A DNA stretch of 64,000 bases from Burkholderia plantarii (GCF_001411805.1 NZ_CP007213.1:2790001-2854000); one strand, 5' to 3'; shown: positions 10,244 to 20,018, counted from the first letter of the stretch. A program made the numbers and translations. Notes: generated by a model not told the origin, from the sequence alone.

Positions 10244-11128
10244 TCAGCTGACCCGGTTCACTACCAGGTCGGCGAGTTCGGCGAGGCGCTGCGCGCGCGC
10301 GCCGAACGGTTGCAGCGCCGCGTGCGCATCGGCACGCAGCTGCGCGGCCAGCTCGCGCGACGCATCGAGACCGATGATCGACACGTAGGTGGGCTTGTTG
10401 GCCGCCGCGTCCTTGCCCGCCGTCTTGCCGAGCGTGGCGGAATCAGTCGTGACGTCGAGAATGTCGTCGACCACCTGGAACGCGAGGCCGACCGCGGCCG
10501 CGTAGGCGTCGAGCGCGCGCATCGTGTCCTCGGTCGGCGTCTCGCCAGACAGCGCACCCATACGCACCGAGGCACGCAGCAGCGCGCCTGTCTTCATCCG
10601 GTGCATCGTCTCGAGCTGTTCGCGCGTCAGCGTCTGGCCGACGCTGGCGAGGTCGATCGCCTGCCCGCCGGCCATGCCGATCGAGCCGCTCGCGAGCGCC
10701 AGCTCGCGCACCAGCGCGGCCTGCTGCTGCGGCGAGAGCGCGGCGGCATCGGTCAGCGCGACGAACGCCTGCGACTGCAGCGCGTCACCGACCAGCAGCG
10801 CGGTCGGCTCGTCGTACTGCACGTGGACGGTCGGCTTGCCGCGACGCAGCGCGTCGTCGTCCATGCACGGCATGTCGTCGTGGACGAGCGAATAGACGTG
10901 GATCATCTCCAGCGCGGCCGACGCGGCATTGCTGGCCGCCTCGCTCGCGCCCGTCAGCTCACCGGCCGCATGGCACAGCAGCGGCCGCACGCGTTTGCCC
11001 CCACCCATCACGGCATAGCGCATCGCTTCGTGAAGCGTGCCGGGAACCACCGTCTCGGCCGGCAAATAGTGGCCAAGCGCATCTTCGACGCGCGCCAGCA
11101 CCGCGCGCATCCATTGTTCGAATGTCAT
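10244..11128 (-). CDS. ispA: Farnesyl diphosphate synthase (polyprenyl synthetase)
   Basis: A 294-residue short-chain prenyltransferase that builds geranyl and farnesyl diphosphate from C5 units. The first Asp-rich motif is visible as [10 protein letters not shown] near residue 84, and the second as [10 protein letters not shown] near residue 225. GGKRVRPLL near residue 45 is the substrate-binding signature. The start at 11128 (MTFEQWM) overlaps the xseB stop by four bases, pointing to translational coupling. The xseB-ispA-dxs order is the common proteobacterial arrangement. Confidence 0.96.
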   Translation of the reverse strand: MTFEQWMRAVLARVEDALGHYLPAETVVPGTLHEAMRYAVMGGGKRVRPLLCHAAGELTGASEAASNAASAALEMIHVYSLVHDDMPCMDDDALRRGKPTVHVQYDEPTALLVGDALQSQAFVALTDAAALSPQQQAALVRELALASGSIGMAGGQAIDLASVGQTLTREQLETMHRMKTGALLRASVRMGALSGETPTEDTMRALDAYAAAVGLAFQVVDDILDVTTDSATLGKTAGKDAAANKPTYVSIIGLDASRELAAQLRADAHAALQPFGARAQRLAELADLVVNRVS

Positions 11129-11418
11129 AGATCGTCGTCTTCGCCGTCCGTAGCGGCCACGCCGGTGGAGTGCGGCTTCAGCGCGGCCCCGTCGAGCACG
11201 CGCACCTGCTGCTCCACCTTGTCGAGCTGCTGTTGGCAAAACGCAACAAGGACTGCGCCGCGGCGATACGCGCCGAGCGAATCCTCGAGGCTCAGGGTCC
11301 CGCCCTCCATCCGTGCGACCAGCGTCTCAAGCTCCTCGAGCGCCGTTTCGTAGGAAGCCGGCGCCGAATCGGAGCCGGCGCCCGACGCCGCAGCGTCCGG
11401 AGTTGCGTTTTTCGCCAT
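11125..11418 (-). CDS. xseB: Exodeoxyribonuclease VII small subunit
   Basis: A 97-residue small subunit of ExoVII, the complex that degrades single-stranded DNA to oligonucleotides; several copies bind one XseA. The core ASYETALEELETLVARMEGGTLSLEDSLGAYRRG is the family signature, with a variable acidic tail ending GEDDDL. The start at 11418 (MAKNATP) was preferred over an upstream ATG with 12 extra residues. It overlaps ispA by four bases and leads the xseB-ispA-dxs operon. Confidence 0.93.
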   Translation of the reverse strand: MAKNATPDAAASGAGSDSAPASYETALEELETLVARMEGGTLSLEDSLGAYRRGAVLVAFCQQQLDKVEQQVRVLDGAALKPHSTGVAATDGEDDDL

Positions 11419-11610
11419 GGGACGAGGTGTCAAATTTAAAAACAAGTCGGACATTCTACGGCAAAAGCGGAATCGAGGCCCCGTCCGCGTGACCGATCCG
11501 CCCCCGTCAACGTGGCGCGCCCTACAGGGGCAAGGCGAAATGTCGCAAGCAGCGGTCGAAATTTTGACACAAATCAGGCACTTAACTTACCCCTCGGAGG
11601 TAGTCCCGGG

Positions 11611-11616
11611 TATAAT
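11611..11616 (+). promoter_or_regulatory. -10 element upstream of the Rieske oxygenase gene
   Basis: A perfect TATAAT stands 73 bases before the gene start. No convincing -35 is found at 16-18 bases; a TTGACA occurs at 11564-11569 but is 41 bases away, too far to pair with it. Confidence 0.4.
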
Positions 11617-11688
11617 CATCGGTTCCCCTAAATCGATTCTTCGATGGTTGGGTTGTTCACTGCTTTCACGCTTTCACCGGGAGTGGGA

Positions 11689-12795
11689 ATGTCCAATCTG
11701 AGCGACGCGCTGCAGTTGAAGTCGGCATCCAGCCAACTTCCAGCCACGGCTTATTTCGACGAGGCGCTTCTGGCGCGTGAAGTCGAGACTCTCTTCAGGC
11801 AAGGACCTCGTTACATCGGGCACGAGTTGATGGTGCCCGAAGCAGGAGATTATTTTGCGCTGCCGTCCGAAAAGGAAGGCCGCGTGCTGGTGCGCAACCA
11901 GGAATCCCGCATCGAGCTGCTTTCCAATGTCTGCCGTCACCGGCAGGCGATCATGCTGAACGGCCGCGGCCACACGAACAACATCGTGTGTCCGCTGCAC
12001 CGCTGGACCTACGATCTCGATGGCCAGCTGCTCGGGGCGCCGCACTTCCCCGACAAACCCTGCCTGAACCTGAACAGCACCCCGCTGCAGAACTGGCAGG
12101 GCCTGCTGTTCGAGGCCGAAGGCCGCAACGTTGCCAAGGATCTCGCGAACCTCGGCACGCGCCATCACTTCAACTTCTCGGACTACCTGTTCGATCACGT
12201 CGAAGTGCATGAATGCGACTACAACTGGAAGACGTTCATCGAGGTCTACCTCGAGGATTACCACGTCGTCCCGTTCCATCCGGGCCTCGGCAGCTTCGTG
12301 TCCTGCGACGATCTCAAATGGGAGTTCGGCGACTGGTACAGCGTGCAGACGGTCGGCGTGCATAACGCGCTCGCCAAGCCGGGCAGCCCGACCTACCAGA
12401 AGTGGCACGAGCAGGTGCTGCGCTTCCGCGACGGCGTGCCGCCGGAGTTTGGCGCGATCTGGATGGTCTATTACCCGGGCCTGATGATCGAGTGGTACCC
12501 GCACGTGCTCGTGGTGTCGTGGCTGATCCCGCGCGGCCCGCAGAAGACGACCAATATCGTCGAGTTCTATTACCCCGAGGAAATCGCGCTGTTCGAGCGC
12601 GAATTCGTCGAGGCGGAACGCGCGGCCTACATGGAAACGGCGGTCGAGGACGACGAGATCGCACTGCGCATGGATGCGGGCCGCCGCGCGCTGATGGAGC
12701 GTGGCGAGTCGCAGGTCGGGCCCTACCAGAGCCCGATGGAAGACGGCATGCAGCACTTTCACGAGTTCCTGCGCCGCAAGTTGGGCGCGATCTGA
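11689..12795 (+). CDS. Rieske aromatic-ring-hydroxylating oxygenase, alpha subunit
   Basis: A 368-residue non-haem iron oxygenase. The N-terminal Rieske domain binds its 2Fe-2S cluster through CRH (near residue 80) and CPLH (near residue 101). The C-terminal catalytic domain has the mononuclear iron motif LEDYHVVPFHPG near residue 190. No reductase or ferredoxin gene adjoins it, so the electron donor must be encoded elsewhere. The substrate cannot be told from sequence; relatives include aromatic and choline/betaine-type oxygenases. I chose MSNLSDALQL rather than the in-frame ATG 45 bases upstream, because homologues lack that segment. Confidence 0.85.
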   Translation: MSNLSDALQLKSASSQLPATAYFDEALLAREVETLFRQGPRYIGHELMVPEAGDYFALPSEKEGRVLVRNQESRIELLSNVCRHRQAIMLNGRGHTNNIVCPLHRWTYDLDGQLLGAPHFPDKPCLNLNSTPLQNWQGLLFEAEGRNVAKDLANLGTRHHFNFSDYLFDHVEVHECDYNWKTFIEVYLEDYHVVPFHPGLGSFVSCDDLKWEFGDWYSVQTVGVHNALAKPGSPTYQKWHEQVLRFRDGVPPEFGAIWMVYYPGLMIEWYPHVLVVSWLIPRGPQKTTNIVEFYYPEEIALFEREFVEAERAAYMETAVEDDEIALRMDAGRRALMERGESQVGPYQSPMEDGMQHFHEFLRRKLGAI

Positions 12796-12825
12796 CGCGC
12801 TAGGCATCGCATCGGCGGGACCCGC

Positions 12826-12851
12826 AAAAGACAGGCTTCGGCCTGTCTTTT
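12826..12851 (+). terminator. Intrinsic terminator after the Rieske oxygenase gene
   Basis: An 11-bp stem (12826-12836 with 12841-12851) closed by a UUCG tetraloop and followed by a T-run. It separates the oxygenase from the sulfurtransferase gene. Confidence 0.85.
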
Positions 12852-12898
12852 TTGTTTAGACTTGTTGGTTCCCGCCCGTTTCCCCCGCAGGAGCTACC

Positions 12899-13768
12899 AT
12901 GTCCCACACTCATTACACGACGCTCATCTCCGCCGACAATCTGGCGGAACGTCTCGCCGCCGCGCCGGACAGCGTCCTCGTGTTCGATTGCCGCTTCGAT
13001 CTGACCGATTCCGACGCCGGCGCGCAAGCCTACGCGGCCGGCCATCTGCCCGGCGCGCGCTACCTGAACATCGACCGCGACCTGTCCGGCCCGAAGACGG
13101 GCAGCAACGGTCGCCATCCGCTGCCCGCGCGCGAAACGCTGGTCGCGACGCTCGCCGCGCAGGGCCTGCACGCGAACCAGCAGGTGGTCGCCTACGACGC
13201 GCACGGCGGCATGTACGCGGCGCGGCTGTGGTGGCTGCTGCGCTGGCTCGGCCACGATTCGGTGGCGGTGCTCGACGGCGGCCTGCAGGCGTGGCAGGCG
13301 GCGGGCGGCGCGCTCACGCGCGACGTGCCGGCCGAACGCGCCGGCGATTTTCGCGCGCAGCCGCCGCTCGCGACCGTGATCGACGCGGCGGCCGTGGTCG
13401 CCAACCTCGCGTCGAAAGCGCGGCTGGTGGTGGATGCGCGTGCCGCGGACCGCTATCGCGGCGAGAACGAGACGCTCGACCGCGTCGGCGGCCATATCCC
13501 CGGCGCCGTGAACCGCTTCTTCAAGGACAACCTGAACCCGGAAGGCCGCTTCAAGAGCGGCCACGAACTGCGCGACGAATGGGTGGGCGTGATCGGCGAC
13601 CAGCCGGCCAACAACGTGATCCTGCAGTGCGGCTCGGGCGTGACGGCCTGCCATAACGCGCTGGCCATGGAAATCGCCGGGCTCCACAACCCGCTGCTGT
13701 ACGCGGGCTCGTGGAGCGAATGGAGCGCGGACCCGTCGCGGCCGGTCGCGACCGGCCCGAATCCCTGA
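12899..13768 (+). CDS. 3-mercaptopyruvate-type sulfurtransferase (rhodanese family)
   Basis: A 289-residue protein of two tandem rhodanese domains. The first, inactive domain has VFDCRFDL and GHLPGARYLNIDRDLSGP. The second carries the catalytic loop CGSGVTAC near residue 243. The CG(S/T)GVTA loop is typical of mercaptopyruvate sulfurtransferases, whereas thiosulfate sulfurtransferases usually have charged residues there. It would move sulfur from 3-mercaptopyruvate to thiol acceptors or cyanide. An AGGAG ribosome site lies just upstream of the ATG. It stands alone after a terminator and converges with the dienelactone hydrolase gene. Confidence 0.88.
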   Translation: MSHTHYTTLISADNLAERLAAAPDSVLVFDCRFDLTDSDAGAQAYAAGHLPGARYLNIDRDLSGPKTGSNGRHPLPARETLVATLAAQGLHANQQVVAYDAHGGMYAARLWWLLRWLGHDSVAVLDGGLQAWQAAGGALTRDVPAERAGDFRAQPPLATVIDAAAVVANLASKARLVVDARAADRYRGENETLDRVGGHIPGAVNRFFKDNLNPEGRFKSGHELRDEWVGVIGDQPANNVILQCGSGVTACHNALAMEIAGLHNPLLYAGSWSEWSADPSRPVATGPNP

Positions 13769-13783
13769 TCCGCGCTCACGGCG

Positions 13784-14659
13784 TCACATGACGCCGTACT
13801 TGTGGAACCACGCGAGCGCGCGCTTCCAGCCGTCCTCGGCATCGGCCTTCACGTAGCTCGGCCGGTAGTCGGCGAAGAATGCGTGCGCCGCATCCGGATA
13901 GGCGAGGATCTCCGACTCGCGGCCGGCCTGCGTGCCGCTCGCGAGCAGCTTGCCGCGCATCTGGGCCAGAGTGTCCTGCGCAATGCTGTCGTCCTTCGCG
14001 CCATACAGGCCGAGCACCGGCCCCTTCAGGTCGGCCGCGTGGTCGATCGGATTGAACGGCGTCATCTCGTTGCGATCGCCGACCACCTTGCCGTACCAGG
14101 CCACCGCCGCGCGCACGTGCGGATTGTGCTCGGCGAACAGCCAGGCCTGACGGCCGCCCCAGCAGAAGCCGTTGACGCCGAGTCGCGTCAGATCCCCGCC
14201 GTTCTTGCCGGCCCACGCGACCGTCGCGTCGAGATCCTCGCTGACCTGACGATCGGGCACCTTGCTGACGATCGCCTCGTAGAGGCCCTGGATGGTCGGA
14301 TATTTCGACGGATCGCCCTGTCGCGCGTACAGGTCCGGCGCGATCGCGAGATAGCCGAGCTTCGCAAAGCGGCGGCAGACGTCGGCGATGTGCGCGTGGA
14401 CCCCGAACACCTCGTGGATCACGACGATCACCGGCAGGTTGCTCTTGCCGTCCGGCTGCGCGCGGTAGGCGGGCACGCTCGCGTCGCCCGAGCGGATCTC
14501 GACCGTGTCGCAGTCGAGGCCGTTGCTGTCGGTCGTGATCGTTTGTGCGGACACCGGCAGCACCGCGGCGGCGAACGAGCCGCCGAGCGCCGCCTGCACG
14601 AAGCGGCGGCGACTGAACGGGACGTGCGGAACGAGACTGTCCACTTCGGGTTTCAGCAT
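13784..14659 (-). CDS. Tat-exported dienelactone hydrolase family protein
   Basis: A 291-residue alpha/beta hydrolase of the carboxymethylenebutenolidase (DLH) family. The N-terminus has a twin-arginine signal (SRRRFVQAALGGSFAAAVLPVSAQ), so it should act in the periplasm. The nucleophile elbow is GFCWGG with Cys as nucleophile, and YGAKDD and DAAHAFF supply the Asp and His. EVFGVHAHI is the oxyanion segment of the family. No aromatic ring-cleavage genes are nearby, so the physiological lactone or ester is unknown. The start at 14659 (MLKPEVDS) is preceded by an AGGAG-like site. It is convergent with the sulfurtransferase gene. Confidence 0.88.
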   Translation of the reverse strand: MLKPEVDSLVPHVPFSRRRFVQAALGGSFAAAVLPVSAQTITTDSNGLDCDTVEIRSGDASVPAYRAQPDGKSNLPVIVVIHEVFGVHAHIADVCRRFAKLGYLAIAPDLYARQGDPSKYPTIQGLYEAIVSKVPDRQVSEDLDATVAWAGKNGGDLTRLGVNGFCWGGRQAWLFAEHNPHVRAAVAWYGKVVGDRNEMTPFNPIDHAADLKGPVLGLYGAKDDSIAQDTLAQMRGKLLASGTQAGRESEILAYPDAAHAFFADYRPSYVKADAEDGWKRALAWFHKYGVM

Positions 14660-14911
14660 GGAGGGCTCCTGGTTATTCAGCGCGGCGGTGGCACCGGGGC
14701 ACGGCGGCGACACCGGGGATTCGAACGGGCGCTGACGGGAACGGCGGACATCCATCCGTCCCCGTTCGCCCGGAACCCGCACACGATGCCGAAACATGGC
14801 CGGCGCCGTCAACTGTTTCGCGCACGCCGTGCCGCCCGCCGGCCGCCTGTCAGCGCGCCGCCAGCCCGGCGTCAGCGAGGCGCCAGCCGGCGGCCGGCGC
14901 CTCGCGGCCGG

Positions 14912-16288
14912 TCAGTGCAGCTTCACGCGCGGCAGCGTCGAGCGGCGCAGCCAGTGCGCGACGGTGTCGAGCATCATGCGCGGATAGCCATGCAGCGCAG
15001 CAATATGAAGCCGGTACAGCGACATGTACATGAAGCGCGCGAACAGCCCCTCGATCAGCATGTTGCCGCCGATCAGGCCGCCCATCAGGCTGCCGACCGC
15101 GCTGAAGTGGCCGAGCGAGACCAGCGAGCCGAAGTCGCGATAGGTGAACGACGGTAGCGGCCGCCGTTCGAGCCGGCAGGCCAGCGCGCGCAACAGGAAG
15201 CTGGCCTGCTGGTGCGCGGCCTGCGCGCGCGGCGGCACGCCTCGATCGGAGCCGACCCAAGCGCAGGCGGCGCAGTCACCGAGCGCGAACACGTCGTCGT
15301 CGAGCGTGGTCTGCAGCGTCTGGCGCACCACGAGCTGGCCCAGTCGGTTCACCTCGAGGCCGTCGAGCCGCGACAGCAAGGCCGGCGCCTTGATGCCGGC
15401 CGCCCAGACCGTCAGGTCGGCGCGCACCGTCTGGCCGCTCGCGGTCCGCACGAGCCCCGGCGCGACCTCGGTCACGCGCTCGCCCATCATCAGCCGCACG
15501 CCGAGCTTGCCGAGCAGTTCGGCGGTCGCGTTCGACACGCGTTCGGGCAGCGCGGGCAGGATGCGCGGCCCCGATTCGATCAGCACGATGCCGACGTCAT
15601 GCTTCGGGTCGAGCTTGTGCAGACCGTAGGCGGCCAGGACCTGGGCGGTGTTGCGCAACTCGGCGGACAGCTCCACGCCGGTCGCGCCGGCGCCGACGAT
15701 CGCGACCTGCACGCGCGGTTCGGCCGGTGCCGCCAGCTGGAGCGACTCGGGCAGCTCCGGCATGACGGCCGTCTGTACGGGCTCCGGCTCCGGGACGCGG
15801 TATTCGGCGCGGATGCAGGCCGCGATCAGGCGCTTGCGGAAGCGCTCGGCCTCGCCCACGGTGTCGAGCGCGATCGCGTGCTGCTGCGCGCCGTCGACGC
15901 CGAAAAAGTGAGTGGTGCTACCGATCGCGATGACCAGCGTGTCGTATTCGAGCACGCGCTCGGGCATCAGTTCAAGGCCGTCGCTGTCATGTACCGCGGC
16001 CACCACGACGCGGCGCGCGCCGCGATCGATCGAGGTCAGCTCGCCCTGCTGGAACTCGAAGCCATGCCAGCGCGCCTGGGCGGCATATTCAAGCTCCTGT
16101 GTAAAAGGGTCCATGCTGCCCGCGGCCACCTCGTGCAGCAGCGGTTTCCAGATGTGGGTCGGATAACGGTCGACCAGCGTGACCAGCGCGCGGGCCTCGC
16201 GCCTGCCGCGCGCGCCGTAGCGGTCGCCAAGCCGGGTAGCGAGTTCGAGCCCGCCGGCGCCGCCGCCTACGATGATGAAACGATGCAT
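14912..16288 (-). CDS. Type II NADH dehydrogenase-like FAD oxidoreductase
   Basis: A 458-residue two-dinucleotide-binding flavoprotein that would oxidise NADH and pass electrons to quinone without pumping protons. The FAD fold is at the start (MHRFIIVGGGAGGLELATRLG). The NADH fold begins VAIVGAGATGVELSAEL near residue 200, and the second FAD contact is DDDVFALGDCAAC near residue 325. A C-terminal hydrophobic stretch (SLMGGLIGGNMLIEGLF) probably anchors it to the inner membrane. The upstream in-frame ATG was rejected because the fold starts at MHRF. It lies upstream of the dienelactone hydrolase on the same strand. Confidence 0.85.
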   Translation of the reverse strand: MHRFIIVGGGAGGLELATRLGDRYGARGRREARALVTLVDRYPTHIWKPLLHEVAAGSMDPFTQELEYAAQARWHGFEFQQGELTSIDRGARRVVVAAVHDSDGLELMPERVLEYDTLVIAIGSTTHFFGVDGAQQHAIALDTVGEAERFRKRLIAACIRAEYRVPEPEPVQTAVMPELPESLQLAAPAEPRVQVAIVGAGATGVELSAELRNTAQVLAAYGLHKLDPKHDVGIVLIESGPRILPALPERVSNATAELLGKLGVRLMMGERVTEVAPGLVRTASGQTVRADLTVWAAGIKAPALLSRLDGLEVNRLGQLVVRQTLQTTLDDDVFALGDCAACAWVGSDRGVPPRAQAAHQQASFLLRALACRLERRPLPSFTYRDFGSLVSLGHFSAVGSLMGGLIGGNMLIEGLFARFMYMSLYRLHIAALHGYPRMMLDTVAHWLRRSTLPRVKLH

Positions 16289-16498
16289 CAATCCCCCTTT
16301 CGCGGTTCGGGAACGCATGCGGCCGGGCGGCGACGTGGCATCGCGGACGGCCGGCAGCCGGCGCGTCCGCTTCGCGGGATGGCGATGTGCGGTGCGCGCC
16401 CTGGGTGCCCGCCGCAGGAATCGTGCCTCGGGTATCAGGTGTCGTTCGCGCGGCGGCGCATCGGGCGGCGGCGTGCGCGGCGGCCCGTGCCATACCGG

Positions 16499-19249
16499 TC
16501 AGTGGGCTTCCTCCCAGTTGTCGCCGGCGCCGACCTCGGCCACCAGCGGCACCTTCAGCTTCGCGACGCCGCCCATCATCTCGGGCAGCTTCTCGCGCAC
16601 CAGCGCCAGCTCGGCGTCGGGCACCTCGAGCACGAGTTCATCGTGGACCTGCATGATCATGCGCGAGCGCAGGCCGTCGCGCTCGAGCCAGCCGTCGACG
16701 GCGATCATCGACAGCTTGATCAGGTCGGCAGCCGTGCCCTGCATCGGCGCGTTGATCGCGGCACGCTCGGCCGCCTGGCGGCGCGGGCCGTTGCCGCCGT
16801 TGATCTCGGGCAGCCACAGGCGTCGGCCGAACACGGTTTCGACGTAGCCCTGCGCCTTGGCCGACGCGCGCGTGGTTTCCATGTAGTTCGCCACGCCCGG
16901 ATAACGCGCGAAATAGCGGTCGATGTAGAGCTTGGCCGCGTCGCGCGTGATGCCGAGATTCGAGGCGAGGCCGAACGCGCTCATGCCGTAGATCAGCCCA
17001 AAGTTGATCACCTTGGCGATGCGGCGCTGGTCGGTGCTGACCTCGAGCGGCGTCACGCCGAACACCTCGGCAGCCGTCGCGCGGTGGATGTCCTCGCCCT
17101 GCGAGAACGCGCGCAGCAGCGATTCGTCGCCGGAGATGTGCGCCATGATGCGCAGCTCGATCTGCGAATAGTCGGCCGACACGATCTTGCAGCCCGGCGC
17201 GGCGATGAACGCCTCGCGGATGCGCCGGCCCTCGGCCGTGCGCACGGGAATGTTCTGCAGGTTCGGATCGTTCGAGGCGAGCCGCCCCGTCACGGCCACG
17301 GCCTGCGCGTAGTTGGTATGGACGCGGCCCGTGCTGGCGTTGATCATGCGCGGCAGCTTGTCGGTGTAGGTGGACTTCAGCTTCGACAGGCCGCGATGTT
17401 CGAGCAGCAGCTTCGGCAACGGGTAATCCTCGGCGAGCTTCTGCAGCACTTCCTCGTCGGTGGACGGCGCCCCGCTCGGCGTCTTCTTCACCACCGGCAG
17501 CTGCAGCTTCTCGAAGAAGATCTGGCCGATCTGCTTCGGCGAGCCGAGGTTGAATTCGCCGCCCGCGAGCGTGTAGGCCTCGCCTTCCAGCTCGATGAGC
17601 CGCGCCGCGATCTCGCGGCTCTGCACCTCGAGCCGGCCGCTGTCGATCAGCACACCGGTGCGCTCCATCCTGCGCAGCACGAACGACACCGGCAGCTCGA
17701 TCTCGGCATAGACGCGCTTCAGGCCCGCTTCGCGCTCGACCTGCGGATACATGGCGCGATGCAGTTGCAGCGTGATGTCGGCATCCTCGGCCGCGTAGGC
17801 GGCAGCCACGTCGAGCGCCACTTCGTCGAAGCCGATCTGCTGCGCGCCCTTGCCCGCCACTTCCTCGTACTTGATCGTCTTGACGCCGAGATGGCGCAGT
17901 GCGAGGCTGTCCATGTCGTGCGTGCGATGCGATTCGAGCACGTAGGATTGGAGCAGCGTGTCGTGCTCGACGCCATTCAGCGCGATGTCGTAATTGGCGA
18001 GCACCTGCGCGTCGTATTTCAGATGCTGGCCGACCTTCTTGCGCGCCGGATTTTCGAGCCATGGCTTGAGCCTGGCGAGCACCTCGTCGCGCGGCAGCTG
18101 CTCGGGCGCGTCGGGGCCGCGATGCGCGACCGGCACGTAGGCGGCGCTGCCGGGCTCGGTCGAAAGCGACAGGCCGACGATCTGCGCGACCATCGGGTCG
18201 AGCGAAGTCGTCTCGGTGTCGAACGAGGTCAGCGCGGCCGCGTCGATCTTCGCGAGCCACGCGTCGAACTGCGCCCAGGTCTGCACGGTTTCGTAGTTGC
18301 GCTCGATCTCGGCGGCGGCCGGCACCGGATCGATGCCTTCGGGCGTCGGCTCGACGCCGTCCTCGGGCATCGCCTCGAGCTCGCGCCGCCAGGTCTTGAA
18401 GCCGTAGGTCTCGAAGATCGGCAGCAGCGCGGCGCGCGACTCGCTACCGGTGGCAAGCGACGCCTCGATCGACTCGACCTGCGGCTTCAGTTCGCAGGCC
18501 GTCTCGACCGTCACGAGCTTGCGCGCGAGCGGCAGGAAATCGAGCGCGCGGCGCAGGTTGTCGCCGACCACGCCCTTGATCTCGGCCGCATGCTCGACGA
18601 CGCCGTCGAGCGTCTGGTATTGGGTGAGCCATTTGACGGCCGTCTTCGGGCCGCACTTCTCGACCCCGGGCACGTTGTCGACGGTATCGCCGATCAACGA
18701 AAGGTAATCGACGATACGTTCGGGCGGCACGCCGAACTTCGCGACCACGCCGTCGCGATCGAGCAGTTCGTTCGTCATCGTGTTGACGAGCGTGACATGG
18801 CCCGTGACGAGTTGCGCGAGATCCTTGTCACCGGTCGAGATCACGACCTTCATGCCATGCAGCTCGGCCGCGTGCGCGAGCGTGCCGATCACGTCGTCGG
18901 CCTCCACGCCCTCGATCATCAGCAGCGGCCAGCCGAGCGCGCGCACGGCCTCGTGGATCGGCTCGATCTGCAGCGCGAGATCGGGCGGCATCGACGGGCG
19001 GTTCGCCTTGTAGTCGGCATAGAGATCGTCGCGGAACGTTTTGCCCTTGGCATCGAACACGCACGCGCTATACTCTGCACGGACTTCCTTGCGCATGCGG
19101 CGCAGCATGTTGATGATCCCGTAGAGCGCGCCAGTCGGCTCCCCACCCGGCCCGCGCAGATCGGGCATCGCGTGGTAAGCCCGATAGAGATAGCTCGAAC
19201 CATCCACCAATAGCAGGGTCTTACCTTCCAGGTTCCGTTCTTCAGGCAT
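16499..19249 (-). CDS. polA: DNA polymerase I
   Basis: The 916-residue repair and Okazaki-fragment-processing polymerase. The 5'-3' exonuclease domain is at the N-terminus (LLLVDGSSYLYRAYHAM; IEGVEADDVIG). The 3'-5' proofreading domain includes TSFDTETTSLDPM near residue 345. The polymerase domain contains SADYSQIELRIMAHIS, QRRIAKVINFGLIYGMSAFG and MQVHDELVLEVP. All active-site motifs are intact and the length is normal. It is transcribed divergently from the LOG-family gene, with only one base between the two start codons, so each promoter must lie inside the other gene. Confidence 0.98.
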   Translation of the reverse strand: MPEERNLEGKTLLLVDGSSYLYRAYHAMPDLRGPGGEPTGALYGIINMLRRMRKEVRAEYSACVFDAKGKTFRDDLYADYKANRPSMPPDLALQIEPIHEAVRALGWPLLMIEGVEADDVIGTLAHAAELHGMKVVISTGDKDLAQLVTGHVTLVNTMTNELLDRDGVVAKFGVPPERIVDYLSLIGDTVDNVPGVEKCGPKTAVKWLTQYQTLDGVVEHAAEIKGVVGDNLRRALDFLPLARKLVTVETACELKPQVESIEASLATGSESRAALLPIFETYGFKTWRRELEAMPEDGVEPTPEGIDPVPAAAEIERNYETVQTWAQFDAWLAKIDAAALTSFDTETTSLDPMVAQIVGLSLSTEPGSAAYVPVAHRGPDAPEQLPRDEVLARLKPWLENPARKKVGQHLKYDAQVLANYDIALNGVEHDTLLQSYVLESHRTHDMDSLALRHLGVKTIKYEEVAGKGAQQIGFDEVALDVAAAYAAEDADITLQLHRAMYPQVEREAGLKRVYAEIELPVSFVLRRMERTGVLIDSGRLEVQSREIAARLIELEGEAYTLAGGEFNLGSPKQIGQIFFEKLQLPVVKKTPSGAPSTDEEVLQKLAEDYPLPKLLLEHRGLSKLKSTYTDKLPRMINASTGRVHTNYAQAVAVTGRLASNDPNLQNIPVRTAEGRRIREAFIAAPGCKIVSADYSQIELRIMAHISGDESLLRAFSQGEDIHRATAAEVFGVTPLEVSTDQRRIAKVINFGLIYGMSAFGLASNLGITRDAAKLYIDRYFARYPGVANYMETTRASAKAQGYVETVFGRRLWLPEINGGNGPRRQAAERAAINAPMQGTAADLIKLSMIAVDGWLERDGLRSRMIMQVHDELVLEVPDAELALVREKLPEMMGGVAKLKVPLVAEVGAGDNWEEAH
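19047..19074 (+). promoter_or_regulatory. Candidate promoter for the LOG-family gene, inside polA
   Basis: TTGGCA, a 16-base spacer and TATACT lie on the plus strand about 180 bases before the LOG-family start, within the polA coding region. Because polA starts one base from that gene, an internal promoter is required somewhere here. This is the best match I saw, not proof. Confidence 0.35.
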
Positions 19250-19250
19250 T

Positions 19251-20018
19251 ATGAATAAGAGAAAAGTGATTCCGAGCTTGCGTTCGCTCGCAGATCAAGA
19301 ACGCGCGACGGCCAAGAAAGCCCGCGCATCGTGGCAGATGTTCACGATTATGGCAGAGTTTATTGAGGCGACCGAGTACCTGTCGGAGATCCGCCCTGCC
19401 GTCAGCATCTACGGTTCGGCACGCCTGAAGGCCGATTCCCCGCACTATCAACTGACCATGCAGATCGCGCGCAAGCTCTCCGATGCGGGCTTCGCGGTGA
19501 TCTCCGGCGGCGGTCCCGGCATCATGGAAGCGGCGAACCAGGGCGCCCACGCGGGCAAGGCGCCGTCGGTCGGCCTCAACATCGAGTTGCCGCACGAGCA
19601 GTCGGGCAACAACTATCAGGACATCTCGCTGCGCTTCCGCCATTTCTTTACGCGCAAGGTCACGTTCGTGAAGAATTCCGACGCGGTCGTCGTGATGCCG
19701 GGCGGCTTCGGCACGCTCGACGAGCTGTCCGAGGTGCTCACGCTGATCCAGACCAAGAAATCGCGCCTCGTGCCGATCATCCTGGTGGGCAGCGAATTCT
19801 GGCAGGGCCTGCTGCAATGGTTCCGCGACCAGCTGATTCCGATGGGGCTGATCAACCCGGACGACATGAACCTGATGCAGGTGATCGACGATCCGGACCA
19901 GGTGCTGGAAGCCGTGCTCGCCTTCTACGAGGACACCGGCGAGGACAGCAGCGCACCGGAAGCCCCGGAGCAGGAACGCGACGAGCGTGGCGACGACGAC
20001 CGGATGTTCTATCTGTAA
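19251..20018 (+). CDS. LOG-family / TIGR00730 Rossmann-fold protein
   Basis: A 255-residue protein of the lysine-decarboxylase-like LOG family, whose characterised members cleave nucleoside 5'-monophosphates (cytokinin riboside phosphoribohydrolase activity). The signature PGGFGTLDEL is near residue 145, and SGGGPGIMEAANQGA near residue 85 forms the nucleotide site. The N-terminus (first 40 residues) is longer than in minimal LOG proteins, and the C-terminal 30 residues are acidic and variable. It is divergent from polA with a one-base gap and ends at a strong terminator. The bacterial substrate is uncertain. Confidence 0.85.
   Translation: MNKRKVIPSLRSLADQERATAKKARASWQMFTIMAEFIEATEYLSEIRPAVSIYGSARLKADSPHYQLTMQIARKLSDAGFAVISGGGPGIMEAANQGAHAGKAPSVGLNIELPHEQSGNNYQDISLRFRHFFTRKVTFVKNSDAVVVMPGGFGTLDELSEVLTLIQTKKSRLVPIILVGSEFWQGLLQWFRDQLIPMGLINPDDMNLMQVIDDPDQVLEAVLAFYEDTGEDSSAPEAPEQERDERGDDDRMFYL

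Noticed and set aside
15212..19213. A 1333-codon plus-strand frame across ndh-like and polA genes
   Set aside because: Composition is that of an antisense shadow and it has no domain; both underlying minus-strand genes are certain.
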